A DNA stretch of 64,000 bases, taken from contig JAJPKN010000054.1 in NCBI GenBank assembly GCA_021323695.1, positions 19,460 to 83,459 of the forward strand, given 5' to 3'. This stretch comes from Actinomycetota bacterium (GTDB taxonomy: Bacteria; Actinomycetota; Acidimicrobiia; Acidimicrobiales; Palsa-688). Position numbers and translations under genes: made by a program. Shown piece after piece: positions 16,987-24,837 of the stretch; the stretch's first letter is position 1, and each line of letters starts with the position of its first letter. The notes under the pieces were generated by a model. It saw nothing but the letters and a program-made list of their open reading frames with translations, was not told where the DNA came from and did not search any database.

Positions 16987-18155
16987 GCCTGGCCTCGGTG
17001 GACCTGTGGGGTAGGTTCCTGGAGCACCTGCAGCACTTGCGCAGCCCGCTCGGCGCTGGCCTCCTGGCGGCGGCAGCCGGGTTGCTCCTGGCCATGTGGT
17101 TGGCCCGCCACCGCCGGGGCCTCGTCCCTGCCCACCGGCTGGCCTCTGCCCCGGGCCGGGGCCCTTCCCGGTTCCGCTCCCTGGGTGGCCCGCTCCCGAA
17201 GTTGCCCCACGAGGGAGGCCACCGGCCGGCTGGCCGCCTGCTGGGCTGGTGGGGAGGCCGGCACCGCTCCGACCTGGTCTCGGTGCTGGCCCCCTACCGC
17301 TTGGTGCCAGGCGGTCCTCGCGCCCTGCTGCCCGGCCTCAGGGGGGAGCTCATAACCCTTTCCTGGCTGAGGAAGCTTTCGTCGGCGCTGGAAGACCAAG
17401 CTGGCCGGGCTGGCTTCGGCCAGCGGGTCGCGGCGCGCTTGGAAAGAGCCGGGGTGCGGGCCGGGGTGGGCGAGGCCCTGTCCATCTGGCTGCTGGGCGG
17501 CCTGGTGCTGGTCGGCCTCGGCTTCGTCCTGGCCGGCTGGGCCGGGAGCCTGGCGCTGGTCGTGCTCGCTCTGGTGGCCCCCCCCGCCGTCCTGCAGGGG
17601 GCCGCCGACCACCGTGCCCGCCAGTTTGCCTCCCAGCTCCCAGATGTGCTGAAGCTGACGGCCAGTTCGCTACGGGCCGGCTTTTCGTTGCTCCAAGGCC
17701 TCGACGCCGTGAGCCGCCAGTTGCGGGAGCCATCGGCGACCGAGCTGCAGAGAGCCCTCGCCGAGGCCCGCCTTGGCCGCCCGGTGGAAGATGCCTTGGA
17801 GGCAGCCGCGGGCCGGGTGCGCAACCAGGACTTCTCCGAGAGCGTTGCCGCGGTGCGCATCCAGCAGGAAGCCGGCGGCAACCTGGCCGCACTTTTCGAC
17901 ACCCTGGCCGAGACCATGGTGCAGCGGCTGCGGCTGCGCCGTGAGGTCCGGACGCTCACCGCCGAGGGCCGCCTGTCCGCCTACGTCCTGGGGGCCATGC
18001 CGCTGTTGCTCGGGCTGTTCATCTTTGCCGTCAACCGGGCCTACATGCTCGAGCTGTTGCACAGCTTTGCGGGCAAGGCCATGCTCCTGGCCGGGCTGGT
18101 CCTCCAGGTGGTCGGCTTTTACTGGATGTACCGGATCGTGAAGATCGAGACCTGA
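16974..18155 (+). CDS. tadB: Tad pilus inner-membrane protein TadB
   Basis: A protein of 393 residues with a T2SSF/GspF domain in the second half (LPDVLKLTASSLRAGFSLLQG, then VRIQQEAGGNLAALFDTLAE) and several membrane helices, as in TadB, the platform protein that works with the TadA ATPase. ATG 16974 lies inside the tadA 3' end; GTG 16983, which overlaps the tadA stop as GTGA, is an equally reasonable start. The N-terminal part before residue about 140 is basic and poorly conserved. Confidence 0.88.
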   Translation: MAAVSLASVDLWGRFLEHLQHLRSPLGAGLLAAAAGLLLAMWLARHRRGLVPAHRLASAPGRGPSRFRSLGGPLPKLPHEGGHRPAGRLLGWWGGRHRSDLVSVLAPYRLVPGGPRALLPGLRGELITLSWLRKLSSALEDQAGRAGFGQRVAARLERAGVRAGVGEALSIWLLGGLVLVGLGFVLAGWAGSLALVVLALVAPPAVLQGAADHRARQFASQLPDVLKLTASSLRAGFSLLQGLDAVSRQLREPSATELQRALAEARLGRPVEDALEAAAGRVRNQDFSESVAAVRIQQEAGGNLAALFDTLAETMVQRLRLRREVRTLTAEGRLSAYVLGAMPLLLGLFIFAVNRAYMLELLHSFAGKAMLLAGLVLQVVGFYWMYRIVKIET

Positions 18156-18156
18156 A

Positions 18157-19110
18157 GTGACGCTCCTGGCCTACGTCTTGCCGCTGGCCGTAGCCGCCGG
18201 GCTGGGCACCGCCCTGTGGGAGCGGCGCGCACCCCACCGGGCCGCCTTGGCCACCTTGAAGGCGGCGACCGCGGTCCCCAAAGCCCAGGCCGTGCTCAGG
18301 GGGCCTCCCCGGGCGGGGGAGGCGAACCGGGCCCGGCCGGTGGGCGAAGGTGCGGTCGTAGACCAGGTCGTGGGCCCCGTCGCCTCCGCGCTGGCCCGCC
18401 TGGCGCGGCCCGTCTGCCCTCCCAGCTACGCGGCGAGCGCCCGGCGCCGGCTGGCCCTGGCCGGCCGCAACCGCGCCGTGGACCTGGACCGCTTCCTGGC
18501 CTTGCGGCTGGTGTCCCTGGGGCTGGTGGTGCCGGCTTTCCTCCTCGTGCTGGTCGTCCACTTGCCCGGGGTGTACCGCCTGCTCGCCTTCTTCCTGGTC
18601 GCTGCCGCGCTTGGCCTGGGGCCTGAAGCGGTGCTGAACCGCCGGGTGGGCGAGCGCCAGGAAAGGATCCGCCGAGACTTGCCCGCCCTGCTCGAGCTGC
18701 TCCTGATCAGCGTCGAGGCTGGCCTCGGTTTCGACCAGGCGCTGGCCCGAGCAGCTGCCAGCGCGCCCGGCCCTCTCTCCGAGGAGTTCTCGCGCTACTT
18801 GGGTGAGGTGCGCATGGGCGCCGAACGCAAAGACGCCCTGGAGGGCATCGACCGGCGCACCGATGTCGAGGAGCTGCGGTCTTTTTTGATGGCGCTCGTC
18901 CAGGCCGAGGCCTTTGGCGTCTCCGTCGGGCCCATCCTGCGGTCCCAGGCGGACGAGTCCCGGGTCGCCCAGCGCCAGCACGTACAGGAGCAGGCACAAA
19001 AAGCCCCGGTCAAGATGCTGTTCCCCCTCGTGTTCTGCGTGCTGCCGGCGCTGTTCATAGTGGTGATCGGGCCGGCCGTCATCGAGATCTACAGGACACT
19101 GGTCCGATGA
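18157..19110 (+). CDS. tadC: Tad pilus inner-membrane protein TadC
   Basis: A 317-residue protein, the partner of TadB, with a T2SSF domain (RDLPALLELLLISVEAGLGFDQAL and VQAEAFGVSVGPILRSQADE) between N-terminal helices and a C-terminal membrane helix (LFPLVFCVLPALFIVVIGPA). A GTG start 1 bp after the tadB stop. Its final ATGA is shared with the tadE start. Confidence 0.9.
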   Translation: MTLLAYVLPLAVAAGLGTALWERRAPHRAALATLKAATAVPKAQAVLRGPPRAGEANRARPVGEGAVVDQVVGPVASALARLARPVCPPSYAASARRRLALAGRNRAVDLDRFLALRLVSLGLVVPAFLLVLVVHLPGVYRLLAFFLVAAALGLGPEAVLNRRVGERQERIRRDLPALLELLLISVEAGLGFDQALARAAASAPGPLSEEFSRYLGEVRMGAERKDALEGIDRRTDVEELRSFLMALVQAEAFGVSVGPILRSQADESRVAQRQHVQEQAQKAPVKMLFPLVFCVLPALFIVVIGPAVIEIYRTLVR

Positions 19111-19928
19111 AGGCGCTGGCGTCGTCCCACCGGGGCCTTCCCCGGCGGCACCCCCGGGGGAAGGGCAGCCATGGTGCCGCGCTGGTGGAGTTCGCCTTGG
19201 TCCTGCCCGTCTTTGCCCTGATGCTGTTTGCCCTGGTCCAGTTCGGCTTGGTCTTTTCCGGCTGGGCGCAGCTGCGCAACGCCGTCCAGACGGCAGCCCG
19301 CATGGCGGCCACCGGCAACTTGAGCGGCTCAGCCTTGAGCGACCAGTGCGCGCAGGCGGGCTCTATGCCGAAGTTGGCCTGCGAGGTCGCCGTCGGGATC
19401 GGGTTGCCCATGGGCCTCGGGCCGGTCCCCACTGCCTCGGTCCCGGTGCCCGTCGACTGCGACCACGGGCTAGCCAGTTGCCCGGGAGCCTCCTGGCTGG
19501 ACGGCTACTACGTCTACCAGGGTGGTGCCTGGGCCCAGGTCGTCGCCGACGGCACCCAGGGGCCGGGCCAGATCTCCGACCATCAGGTGCTGGCGGACGC
19601 CACCACCAATGGCCCATGGACCTGTGACCCCGGCTGCAAGGACTTGGAGACCAACGTGAGCGGCGTCCAACCCTTCGCGCTGGGCTACGACCCTGTAGCG
19701 GTGGCCTGCGGGCCCACCACCGACCCGGGCCAGGGCGGGTGCCAGGCCGGTAACCAGTTGACCATCTGCGCCCAACTGCCGGCCTCTCCCCTCACCGGTT
19801 TCCTGCCACCGCTGACCGTGCCCACCAGGAGCTCGTTCTACCTGGAAGAGGGCCTGAAGGCGGGGGATGGCAACGGCAACGGCGACTGGGCCCAGACCTA
19901 CAACCCATGGGGTATCCCCTGTGGGTAG
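19107..19928 (+). CDS. tadE: TadE-like minor pilin
   Basis: A 273-residue protein with the TadE-type N-terminus: a short basic leader, then ALVEFALVLPVFALMLFALV at about residues 25-44 with the conserved Glu, as in pseudopilins. The remaining 220 residues are an extracytoplasmic region with several cysteines and little similarity to anything I know. The start overlaps tadC by four bases. It probably primes or caps the Tad pilus. Confidence 0.85.
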   Translation: MKALASSHRGLPRRHPRGKGSHGAALVEFALVLPVFALMLFALVQFGLVFSGWAQLRNAVQTAARMAATGNLSGSALSDQCAQAGSMPKLACEVAVGIGLPMGLGPVPTASVPVPVDCDHGLASCPGASWLDGYYVYQGGAWAQVVADGTQGPGQISDHQVLADATTNGPWTCDPGCKDLETNVSGVQPFALGYDPVAVACGPTTDPGQGGCQAGNQLTICAQLPASPLTGFLPPLTVPTRSSFYLEEGLKAGDGNGNGDWAQTYNPWGIPCG

Positions 19929-19929
19929 G

Positions 19930-20832
19930 GTGCGCGGGCTCGGGCAGCGGGTGCTCGGGCAGCGGGTGCTCGGGCAGCGGGTGCTCGGGCGGCTGCAGGC
20001 CAGGCAGGACGAAAGGGGTGTCGTGCTCGTCCTGTGGGTGCTGTCGTTGACGGCCCTGGTGGGGTTCCTGGCCCTCACCGTCAACCTGGGCAACTTTGCC
20101 CAGCAGAGCGAGAACGTGCAGGACGCTGCCGATGCGGCTGCGCTCTCCGGGGCGACGCTGCTGGCTCCGAGCGCCGGGACGTGGGACCAGCCGTCCGTGC
20201 TCATAGCCCCGAGCTACCAATGCGGCGTGAACCCGGCGACGGGCCAGCTGAGCGGTTGCGCCAGCTACGGGTGGCTGGACGGCTACTACGTGTTCGAGCA
20301 AGGGTGGTGGGAGCGAATAGTAGCCGGGGCCCCGCAGGCCGGGGAGGTCCAAGACGCCGTGGCCTTCGGCACCCTAACTGGGGCTTGGCACTGCTATGAG
20401 GGCTCGTGGCTCCCCTGGACGTGGTGCTACTACACCGGGCCGAGCGGGCCACAGGACGGTTCCCTCACTGGTGACTACAGCCTGCTGGAGGCGGCGAGCC
20501 AGGCGGCCAACCGGGCCGAGGCCCTGGTGGAGCAGGCCTATGGTGTGGCCACCAACTGGTCCGGGTGCCAGGAGGCCGCCAGCACCTTGCCCCCAGAGGG
20601 GTTCTCTTTCCCCGACTGGGGCCAGGACTGCTTTGCCTACGAACTGACCGGCTGCGGTGCGGTCGTCTGGGTGGGACTGGTCTCGGGCAGCGGGCCCTCG
20701 CTCGTCGAGGCCGGGGGGGCGGCCACCCTGCGGGCGACCGCGTGGGCTACGGCTACCCCTCCCCAAGGCGCCGGCGGCAAGGGCCAGGCCACCCTCTGGT
20801 CGGCTGGGCCACCCTCGCTGAGCTGCCAGTGA
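19930..20832 (+). CDS. tadG: TadG-like pilus assembly protein
   Basis: A protein of 300 residues with the TadG-like N-terminal helix (VLVLWVLSLTALVGFLALTVN) and the conserved QDAADAAALSGA segment. The C-terminal part is extracytoplasmic and cysteine-containing. The N-terminal cytoplasmic stretch carries three exact copies of a pentapeptide LGQRV. GTG 19930 is 1 bp after the tadE stop; GTG 19921, overlapping tadE, is possible. Its last 196 bp overlap, in antisense, the end of the glycosyltransferase frame on the other strand. Confidence 0.82.
   Translation: MRGLGQRVLGQRVLGQRVLGRLQARQDERGVVLVLWVLSLTALVGFLALTVNLGNFAQQSENVQDAADAAALSGATLLAPSAGTWDQPSVLIAPSYQCGVNPATGQLSGCASYGWLDGYYVFEQGWWERIVAGAPQAGEVQDAVAFGTLTGAWHCYEGSWLPWTWCYYTGPSGPQDGSLTGDYSLLEAASQAANRAEALVEQAYGVATNWSGCQEAASTLPPEGFSFPDWGQDCFAYELTGCGAVVWVGLVSGSGPSLVEAGGAATLRATAWATATPPQGAGGKGQATLWSAGPPSLSCQ
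19939..19983 (+). repeat. three perfect 15-bp tandem repeats in the tadG 5' end
   Basis: CTCGGGCAGCGGGTG occurs at 19939-19953, 19954-19968 and 19969-19983, followed by a partial fourth copy. Each unit encodes LGQRV, so unit changes keep the frame. The repeats lie right after the start codon and before the membrane helix. Confidence 0.9.
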
Positions 20833-21554
20833 GCCCGCCGGCCCCTCCCATGTTGGGCCATGGCTAGCCGCCCCAGCTGGCAGAGGAAGGCCAAGCCTTC
20901 ATGGAGGGTCGCCTTGGAACGGCCGGCCAGACGGGGGCCGAAGGTGTAGGCCACGTTGCTGGAGGTGGTCCAGCGGCCCCGCACGGCCACCTCCAGCAAG
21001 ATCTTATAGCCGTTGGGCCGCAGTTCCACGTTGTCGAGCACGCAACGCCTCAAGCAGAACAGCCCGGAGAGGGGGTCCTCCAGGGGACGGCTGGTGCTGA
21101 GAGCCAGGTGGGCCAGCCAGCGGCCGGCCCGGGAGGCACCTCTGCGCCAGGGGCTGCTCAGGCCGGCGGGCCGTCCGGCGCGGCCATAGCGGCTCCCGAC
21201 GGCGAGGTCGGCCTGACCGGCGAGCACGGGGAGGGCCAGGGCAAGCAGCACCTCAGGCGGGTGCTGGAGGTCGCCGTCCATGACGGCGACCACGTCCCCA
21301 CGGGCCAGCGCCAAGCCGGCTTTGACCGCGCCCCCCAGGCCCCCGCAGCGCTGTCCGGCGGCTCTGTGGAGCAGCCTGATGTTCGCCCCCTCCCGGGCGA
21401 CGAGCTCGGCTACGACCTGAGGGGTGAGGTCGTCGGAATCGTCGACGAATATGGCTTCCCACCCGGCGCCCAGCGGCTCGAGGGCGACAGCCAGGCGCTT
21501 GGCCAAAGGCCTCACGTTGGGCGCTTCGTTGCGGGTGGGGACTATGACCGACAG
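20637..21554 (-). CDS. family 2 glycosyltransferase (polyprenyl-phosphate sugar transferase type)
   Basis: A GT2-fold enzyme similar to dolichol/polyprenyl-phosphate mannosyltransferases: LSVIVPTRNE at the N-terminus, VDDSDD, the metal-binding DGDLQHPPE and the acceptor-region block DPLSGLFCLRR. It probably transfers a sugar from a nucleotide donor to a lipid carrier at the membrane. The frame is open to TTG 21650, but AAGGAGG (21562-21568) sits exactly 7 nt before a CTG codon at 21554 where family similarity begins, so a rare CTG start is proposed. The 3' end runs 196 bp into tadG in antisense. It lies behind two prepilin genes and may modify pilins or surface protein. Confidence 0.82.
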   Translation of the reverse strand: MSVIVPTRNEAPNVRPLAKRLAVALEPLGAGWEAIFVDDSDDLTPQVVAELVAREGANIRLLHRAAGQRCGGLGGAVKAGLALARGDVVAVMDGDLQHPPEVLLALALPVLAGQADLAVGSRYGRAGRPAGLSSPWRRGASRAGRWLAHLALSTSRPLEDPLSGLFCLRRCVLDNVELRPNGYKILLEVAVRGRWTTSSNVAYTFGPRLAGRSKATLHEGLAFLCQLGRLAMAQHGRGRRAHWQLSEGGPADQRVAWPLPPAPWGGVAVAHAVARRVAAPPASTSEGPLPETSPTQTTAPQPVSS

Positions 21555-21643
21555 GGCGCAACCTCCTTGCGGTCGGCCCTGTCCCCGCTGGCAGCCGGGG
21601 GAGCCTGGCCGGCCCTCCCCGGGGACCTGAGGCCGGAGCTGTC

Positions 21644-22168
21644 CTAGCAACTAGGGGCCTTGGTGACGAGCAGCGAGAAGCTGAGCTGGCCGGTGCGGGG
21701 CGGGGCTGAGCTGTCCGAGACCAAAAGGACAATGGGCCCGTAGGTACTGGCGTCTGAGCACCGGGTGGGTTGTACGAGCAGCTGGCCCTTGCCGTTGGTG
21801 GTGTCAAGGTCCTGTAACTGCACGAAGTCCGGGTTGCCGCTCAACGAGTAGCTGTAAGGCGGTGAGCCTCCATTGGCCCAAAAGTCGATGACCTGCTGGC
21901 TGCCGGTACCGATGGTGTCGCTGCAGCCCACCTTTCCGGTGCTGCACCAAGTCGTTGGCGGTGGGCCAGGGGACGTCGCGTTGCCACCGGCCACGCCCAC
22001 GGCGGCGCTGTCCACCAACCGGCCGGGGCCGGCCGCACTGCGGCTGAAGTACACGAGCGCCCCTGCAGCGACCACCAGTACCAGCGCCACCAACAGCGCG
22101 TACTCGATCATGGTCACGCCGCTGTCGAGCCGGGCGGCGTGCCCGGCGCGGCTTGCAAAGCGAGGCAT
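21644..22168 (-). CDS. Flp-type prepilin with large C-terminal domain
   Basis: A 174-residue protein. The N-terminus has a class III prepilin signal: a leader ending at Gly17, then VTMIEYALLVALVLVVAAG with Glu22 and Tyr23 at the positions required for Flp processing. Unlike a normal Flp (about 50-75 residues), a soluble domain of about 125 residues follows, with four cysteines including the last residue, so disulfides are likely. It lies 37 bp behind a normal Flp gene. It may be a minor, tip or adhesive pilin; the C-terminal domain is unrecognised. Confidence 0.8.
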   Translation of the reverse strand: MPRFASRAGHAARLDSGVTMIEYALLVALVLVVAAGALVYFSRSAAGPGRLVDSAAVGVAGGNATSPGPPPTTWCSTGKVGCSDTIGTGSQQVIDFWANGGSPPYSYSLSGNPDFVQLQDLDTTNGKGQLLVQPTRCSDASTYGPIVLLVSDSSAPPRTGQLSFSLLVTKAPSC

Positions 22169-22205
22169 GGTGCCGGCTCACTCCCAGCGCCCGGCCGGGC
22201 GCCCC

Positions 22206-22427
22206 CTAGGGGTTGTTGTTCAAGCTGTTCTGCATGACGTTGCCGACGTGGTTGAGCGTGTTGTTGACCGTGTGGCTCAAGAAGACCAGCGCCCCCACGG
22301 CCACCACTGCCACAAGGGCCAGCAAAAGGGCGTACTCCACCAAGCTGGCGCCTGTTTCGTCACGGCCGAGGGACTTGCGCCTGGCCCAGTCGAGGAACAA
22401 CGCCGGCCATATCATGATCTTGTTCAT
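22206..22427 (-). CDS. flp: Flp-type major prepilin
   Basis: A 73-residue small pilin. The signal region DETGASLVEYALLLALVAVV has Gly26 before the cleavage site and Glu31-Tyr32 as in Flp/Tad pilins, followed by one long hydrophobic helix and an Asn-rich C-terminus. ATG 22427 has a GGAAGG-like Shine-Dalgarno and gives the usual size; the frame is open about 36 codons further upstream without such support. It is probably the main subunit polymerised by the TadA/B/C machinery. It is divergent from the membrane protein at 22635. Confidence 0.9.
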   Translation of the reverse strand: MNKIMIWPALFLDWARRKSLGRDETGASLVEYALLLALVAVVAVGALVFLSHTVNNTLNHVGNVMQNSLNNNP

Positions 22428-22534
22428 CGGTGCCTTCCGTGCTCCTGGACCTGGCCGGGCTGACGGGCAGGTCCTGACAGCTCCCCGCATTTTGGGGCTG
22501 GGCAAAGTCTTCACCGTAAGTGGCCGCAGCTCCA

Positions 22535-22627
22535 TGGGCCGATAGGCCCATTTTCTGCCATAAGAGCTGGTAATGGCTGGAAATCTGCTTTACGCTGGGC
22601 CGAGAGGCCACTAGTCAAAGATGGGCC
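22535..22627. promoter_or_regulatory. two TGGGCCGAnAGGCC dyads plus a half-site in the flp divergent region
   Basis: A perfect dyad TGGGCC-GATA-GGCCCA at 22535-22550 and a near-identical TGGGCC-GAGA-GGCCAC at 22596-22611, 61 bp apart, with a further TGGGCC half at 22622-22627. They lie in the AT-richer 207-bp region between flp (minus) and the membrane protein gene (plus). Their shared core suggests an operator for one regulator, possibly one of the LuxR-type proteins nearby. The first dyad followed by TTTT could instead be a weak terminator. Confidence 0.4.
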
Positions 22628-22634
22628 ATTCACG

Positions 22635-24170
22635 GTGACGCTGCGTGAGATCCTGCCCGCGGGCAAGGGGGCACAGGTTGCCCCTGGCGCCAGGGGCGGG
22701 GAGGGTGCCGCCGGCCCGCGGGTGTCGGCCCTTGCCCGGGCGCCGTGGCGGGCAGCCCGTGTTCACCCCACGCTGGTGGTGCTGGTGGGGGCGTGCGCGG
22801 CCTTATGGCGCCAGAGCATGCACACCGGCCTGTCCGGGGACGTCTTTTACCAAGTGGCCAGCGGGCAATGGATGCTCACCCACCACGCCGTCCTCAGCCA
22901 CGACGTCTTTTCCTACACGGTAGCCGGGCGGCCTTGGACCAACGAGGAGTGGGGCTTCCAGGTGCTCCTGGCTTGGCTGGTGGCCCATGTCGGCGCGGTG
23001 TCCTACTGGTTGGTGCCAAGCGGGGCTTGCACCGCTGCCTTGCTGTTGGCCGTGGCCCGCTGGCGCCGGGCCGGGGCCGGCCGGCTGTGGGCTGCTGCTC
23101 TGGGCGTGCTGGCCACAGCGGGGCTGTCCACCGGCTTGGCCCCCCGGCCCCAGGACGTGAGCTACCTGTTGTTCTCCTTGCTCTTGCTCGTGCTCACGTT
23201 GGCCCGCCACCAGGCCAGGTGGCTTTGGGCCGTGCCGCCCCTGATGGCGCTTTGGGCCAACCTGCACGGGAGCTTCCTGCTCGGCTTGGCCGTACTGGTG
23301 CTGGAAGTAGCCTGGTCGTTGTTGCCGCCGCTCAGCGGGCGGGCCGCTGCCGGCCACCCGCTCAGGCCGAAGGCTGCCGGGGGGGCCCTCCTGGCCGGCC
23401 TGCTGGCCAGCTTGGCGAACCCCTACGGGCCGAAGCTGCTGGCCTACGCCCTCCACGTCTCCACCGCTGGCCAGCTGACGTCCTTGATTGCCGAGTGGCA
23501 GAGCCCGGACTTCCACTCCTACTTCTACTTGGCGGTCATCTTCGGCCCGGTGGCCCTGCTGGGGGCACTGCTCGCCTTGACGCCTACCGTGCCCCCCCTG
23601 GAGGACCTGGTCCTGGCGGCGTTGCTGCTGGTGGCCACCCTGCACGCCGTCCGCTTCACGCCCTACTACGTCCTGGCTGCCAGCGGGGCCCTGGCCCGGT
23701 GGCGGCCTTTGCGCCAGGAGCCCTTCCAGCCCACCTTCGTGGCCCTTCCCCTGGCGGCGGCCCTGGCTGCCTCCCTGCTTGTTGGCCCCCACGTCCCCGC
23801 CGGTGCCCCCCAGACCGGTGATGGCTCACTGGCCACCCCCGTAGCGGCTGTGCGTTTCCTCCGGCACCAAAGCGGGCGCGTCTTTTCCACTTACTGGTGG
23901 GACGACTACCTCGTCTACGAGCACGTCCCGGTGTTCGTCGACGGGCGGACGGACCTGTACTTCGGGGCCCCGGTGCTGCAGGAGTACGTGGACATCTCGA
24001 CCCTGAGCACCAACCCCGACGCGCTGTTGCGCCGCTGGGACGTGCGCTGGGTCATGTGGGCCAAAGCGAGCGCCCTCAGCACCTACCTTGCTGCCGACCC
24101 CCAATGGGTGCTCCGGGCCAAGGCCGGGCCGGCGCTGGTCTTCGAGCGCCGCGGGCCTGGAGGCTCTTAG
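22635..24170 (+). CDS. polytopic membrane protein, GT-C-like
   Basis: A 511-residue protein with roughly ten hydrophobic segments and a C-terminal extracytoplasmic domain of about 110 residues. The first outer loop has SGDVFYQVASGQWML and RPWTNEEWGFQVLL, a pattern with acidic residues seen in GT-C-fold membrane proteins of unknown substrate. The C-terminal domain includes VFVDGRTDLYF. It could transfer a lipid-linked sugar to surface molecules, which would suit the GT2 enzyme and pilins nearby, but no function can be assigned. GTG 22635 is the start of the frame and no strong Shine-Dalgarno is seen. Confidence 0.75.
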   Translation: MTLREILPAGKGAQVAPGARGGEGAAGPRVSALARAPWRAARVHPTLVVLVGACAALWRQSMHTGLSGDVFYQVASGQWMLTHHAVLSHDVFSYTVAGRPWTNEEWGFQVLLAWLVAHVGAVSYWLVPSGACTAALLLAVARWRRAGAGRLWAAALGVLATAGLSTGLAPRPQDVSYLLFSLLLLVLTLARHQARWLWAVPPLMALWANLHGSFLLGLAVLVLEVAWSLLPPLSGRAAAGHPLRPKAAGGALLAGLLASLANPYGPKLLAYALHVSTAGQLTSLIAEWQSPDFHSYFYLAVIFGPVALLGALLALTPTVPPLEDLVLAALLLVATLHAVRFTPYYVLAASGALARWRPLRQEPFQPTFVALPLAAALAASLLVGPHVPAGAPQTGDGSLATPVAAVRFLRHQSGRVFSTYWWDDYLVYEHVPVFVDGRTDLYFGAPVLQEYVDISTLSTNPDALLRRWDVRWVMWAKASALSTYLAADPQWVLRAKAGPALVFERRGPGGS

Positions 24171-24173
24171 GGG

Positions 24174-24192
24174 GCGGGGCTCCTGCCCCCGC
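24174..24192. terminator. hairpin between convergent genes
   Basis: GCGGGG at 24174-24179 pairs with CCCCGC at 24187-24192 around a 7-nt loop. It fills the 22-bp gap between the stops of the membrane protein (plus) and the NarL-type regulator (minus), the expected place for a bidirectional terminator. There is no T-tract on either side. Confidence 0.4.
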
Positions 24193-24837
24193 TCAGGCGA
24201 TGCGTACGATCCCCAGGCGAAGCGCCTTGGCCACGGCCTGGGTCCGGCTTTGGGCCCCGAGCTTGGAGTAGATGTGGTTGAGGTGGTTCTTCACCGTCTT
24301 GGGGCTCACGTAGAGCTGGCGCGCCAGTTGGGTGGTGGAGGCCCCGTTGGCCAGAGCCTCCAGCACCTCGACCTCACGCTGGGTGAGGGAGTGGTCCGGG
24401 CCGAGCCGGTTGGCGGCCCGGGTGCTGGCCCGGAGGAACGAGCGGGTGCAGTCCGCCCGACGGCCCGGCCCGGCCCGGGCTGCCTCCCGGAGAGCGGAGA
24501 GGATCTCGGCTGTGCTGCAGTCCTTCACCAGGTAGCCGACCGCACCGGCGGCAAAGGCGGCCTTGACCGTCGCCTCGTCGGCGAACATGGTGAGCACCAC
24601 CACGGCTGTCCCCGGCAGCTGGCGAGCCAGTTGGCGTGTGACCTCTATGCCGTCCTGGCCGGGCAGGGAAATGTCCATCAGCACGACGTTGGGCTGGGCC
24701 CGTGCCGCCGCCTCCAACGCCTCCTCGCCGTCGCCTACATCGGCCACGACCGACAGGCCGGCCGATTCCAAGGAACGGCGCAGGCCCTCTCTCAGCACGG
24801 TGTGGTCGTCCACCAGCATTGCCCGGACCGAGCTCAA
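24193..24837 (-). CDS. NarL/FixJ-family response regulator
   Basis: A 214-residue regulator: receiver domain with Asp10/Asp11, phospho-acceptor Asp55 (VVLMDISLPG) and Lys in YLVKD, then a LuxR-type helix-turn-helix (LTQREVEVLEALANG and VSPKTVKNHLNHIYSKLGA). The chosen TTG 24837 overlaps the stop of the kinase gene as TTGA and has GGAGG 8 nt upstream (24846-24850). The frame is open to 24879, but that start lies deep inside the kinase gene. It pairs with the HisKA_3 kinase just upstream. Confidence 0.9.
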   Translation of the reverse strand: MSSVRAMLVDDHTVLREGLRRSLESAGLSVVADVGDGEEALEAAARAQPNVVLMDISLPGQDGIEVTRQLARQLPGTAVVVLTMFADEATVKAAFAAGAVGYLVKDCSTAEILSALREAARAGPGRRADCTRSFLRASTRAANRLGPDHSLTQREVEVLEALANGASTTQLARQLYVSPKTVKNHLNHIYSKLGAQSRTQAVAKALRLGIVRIA

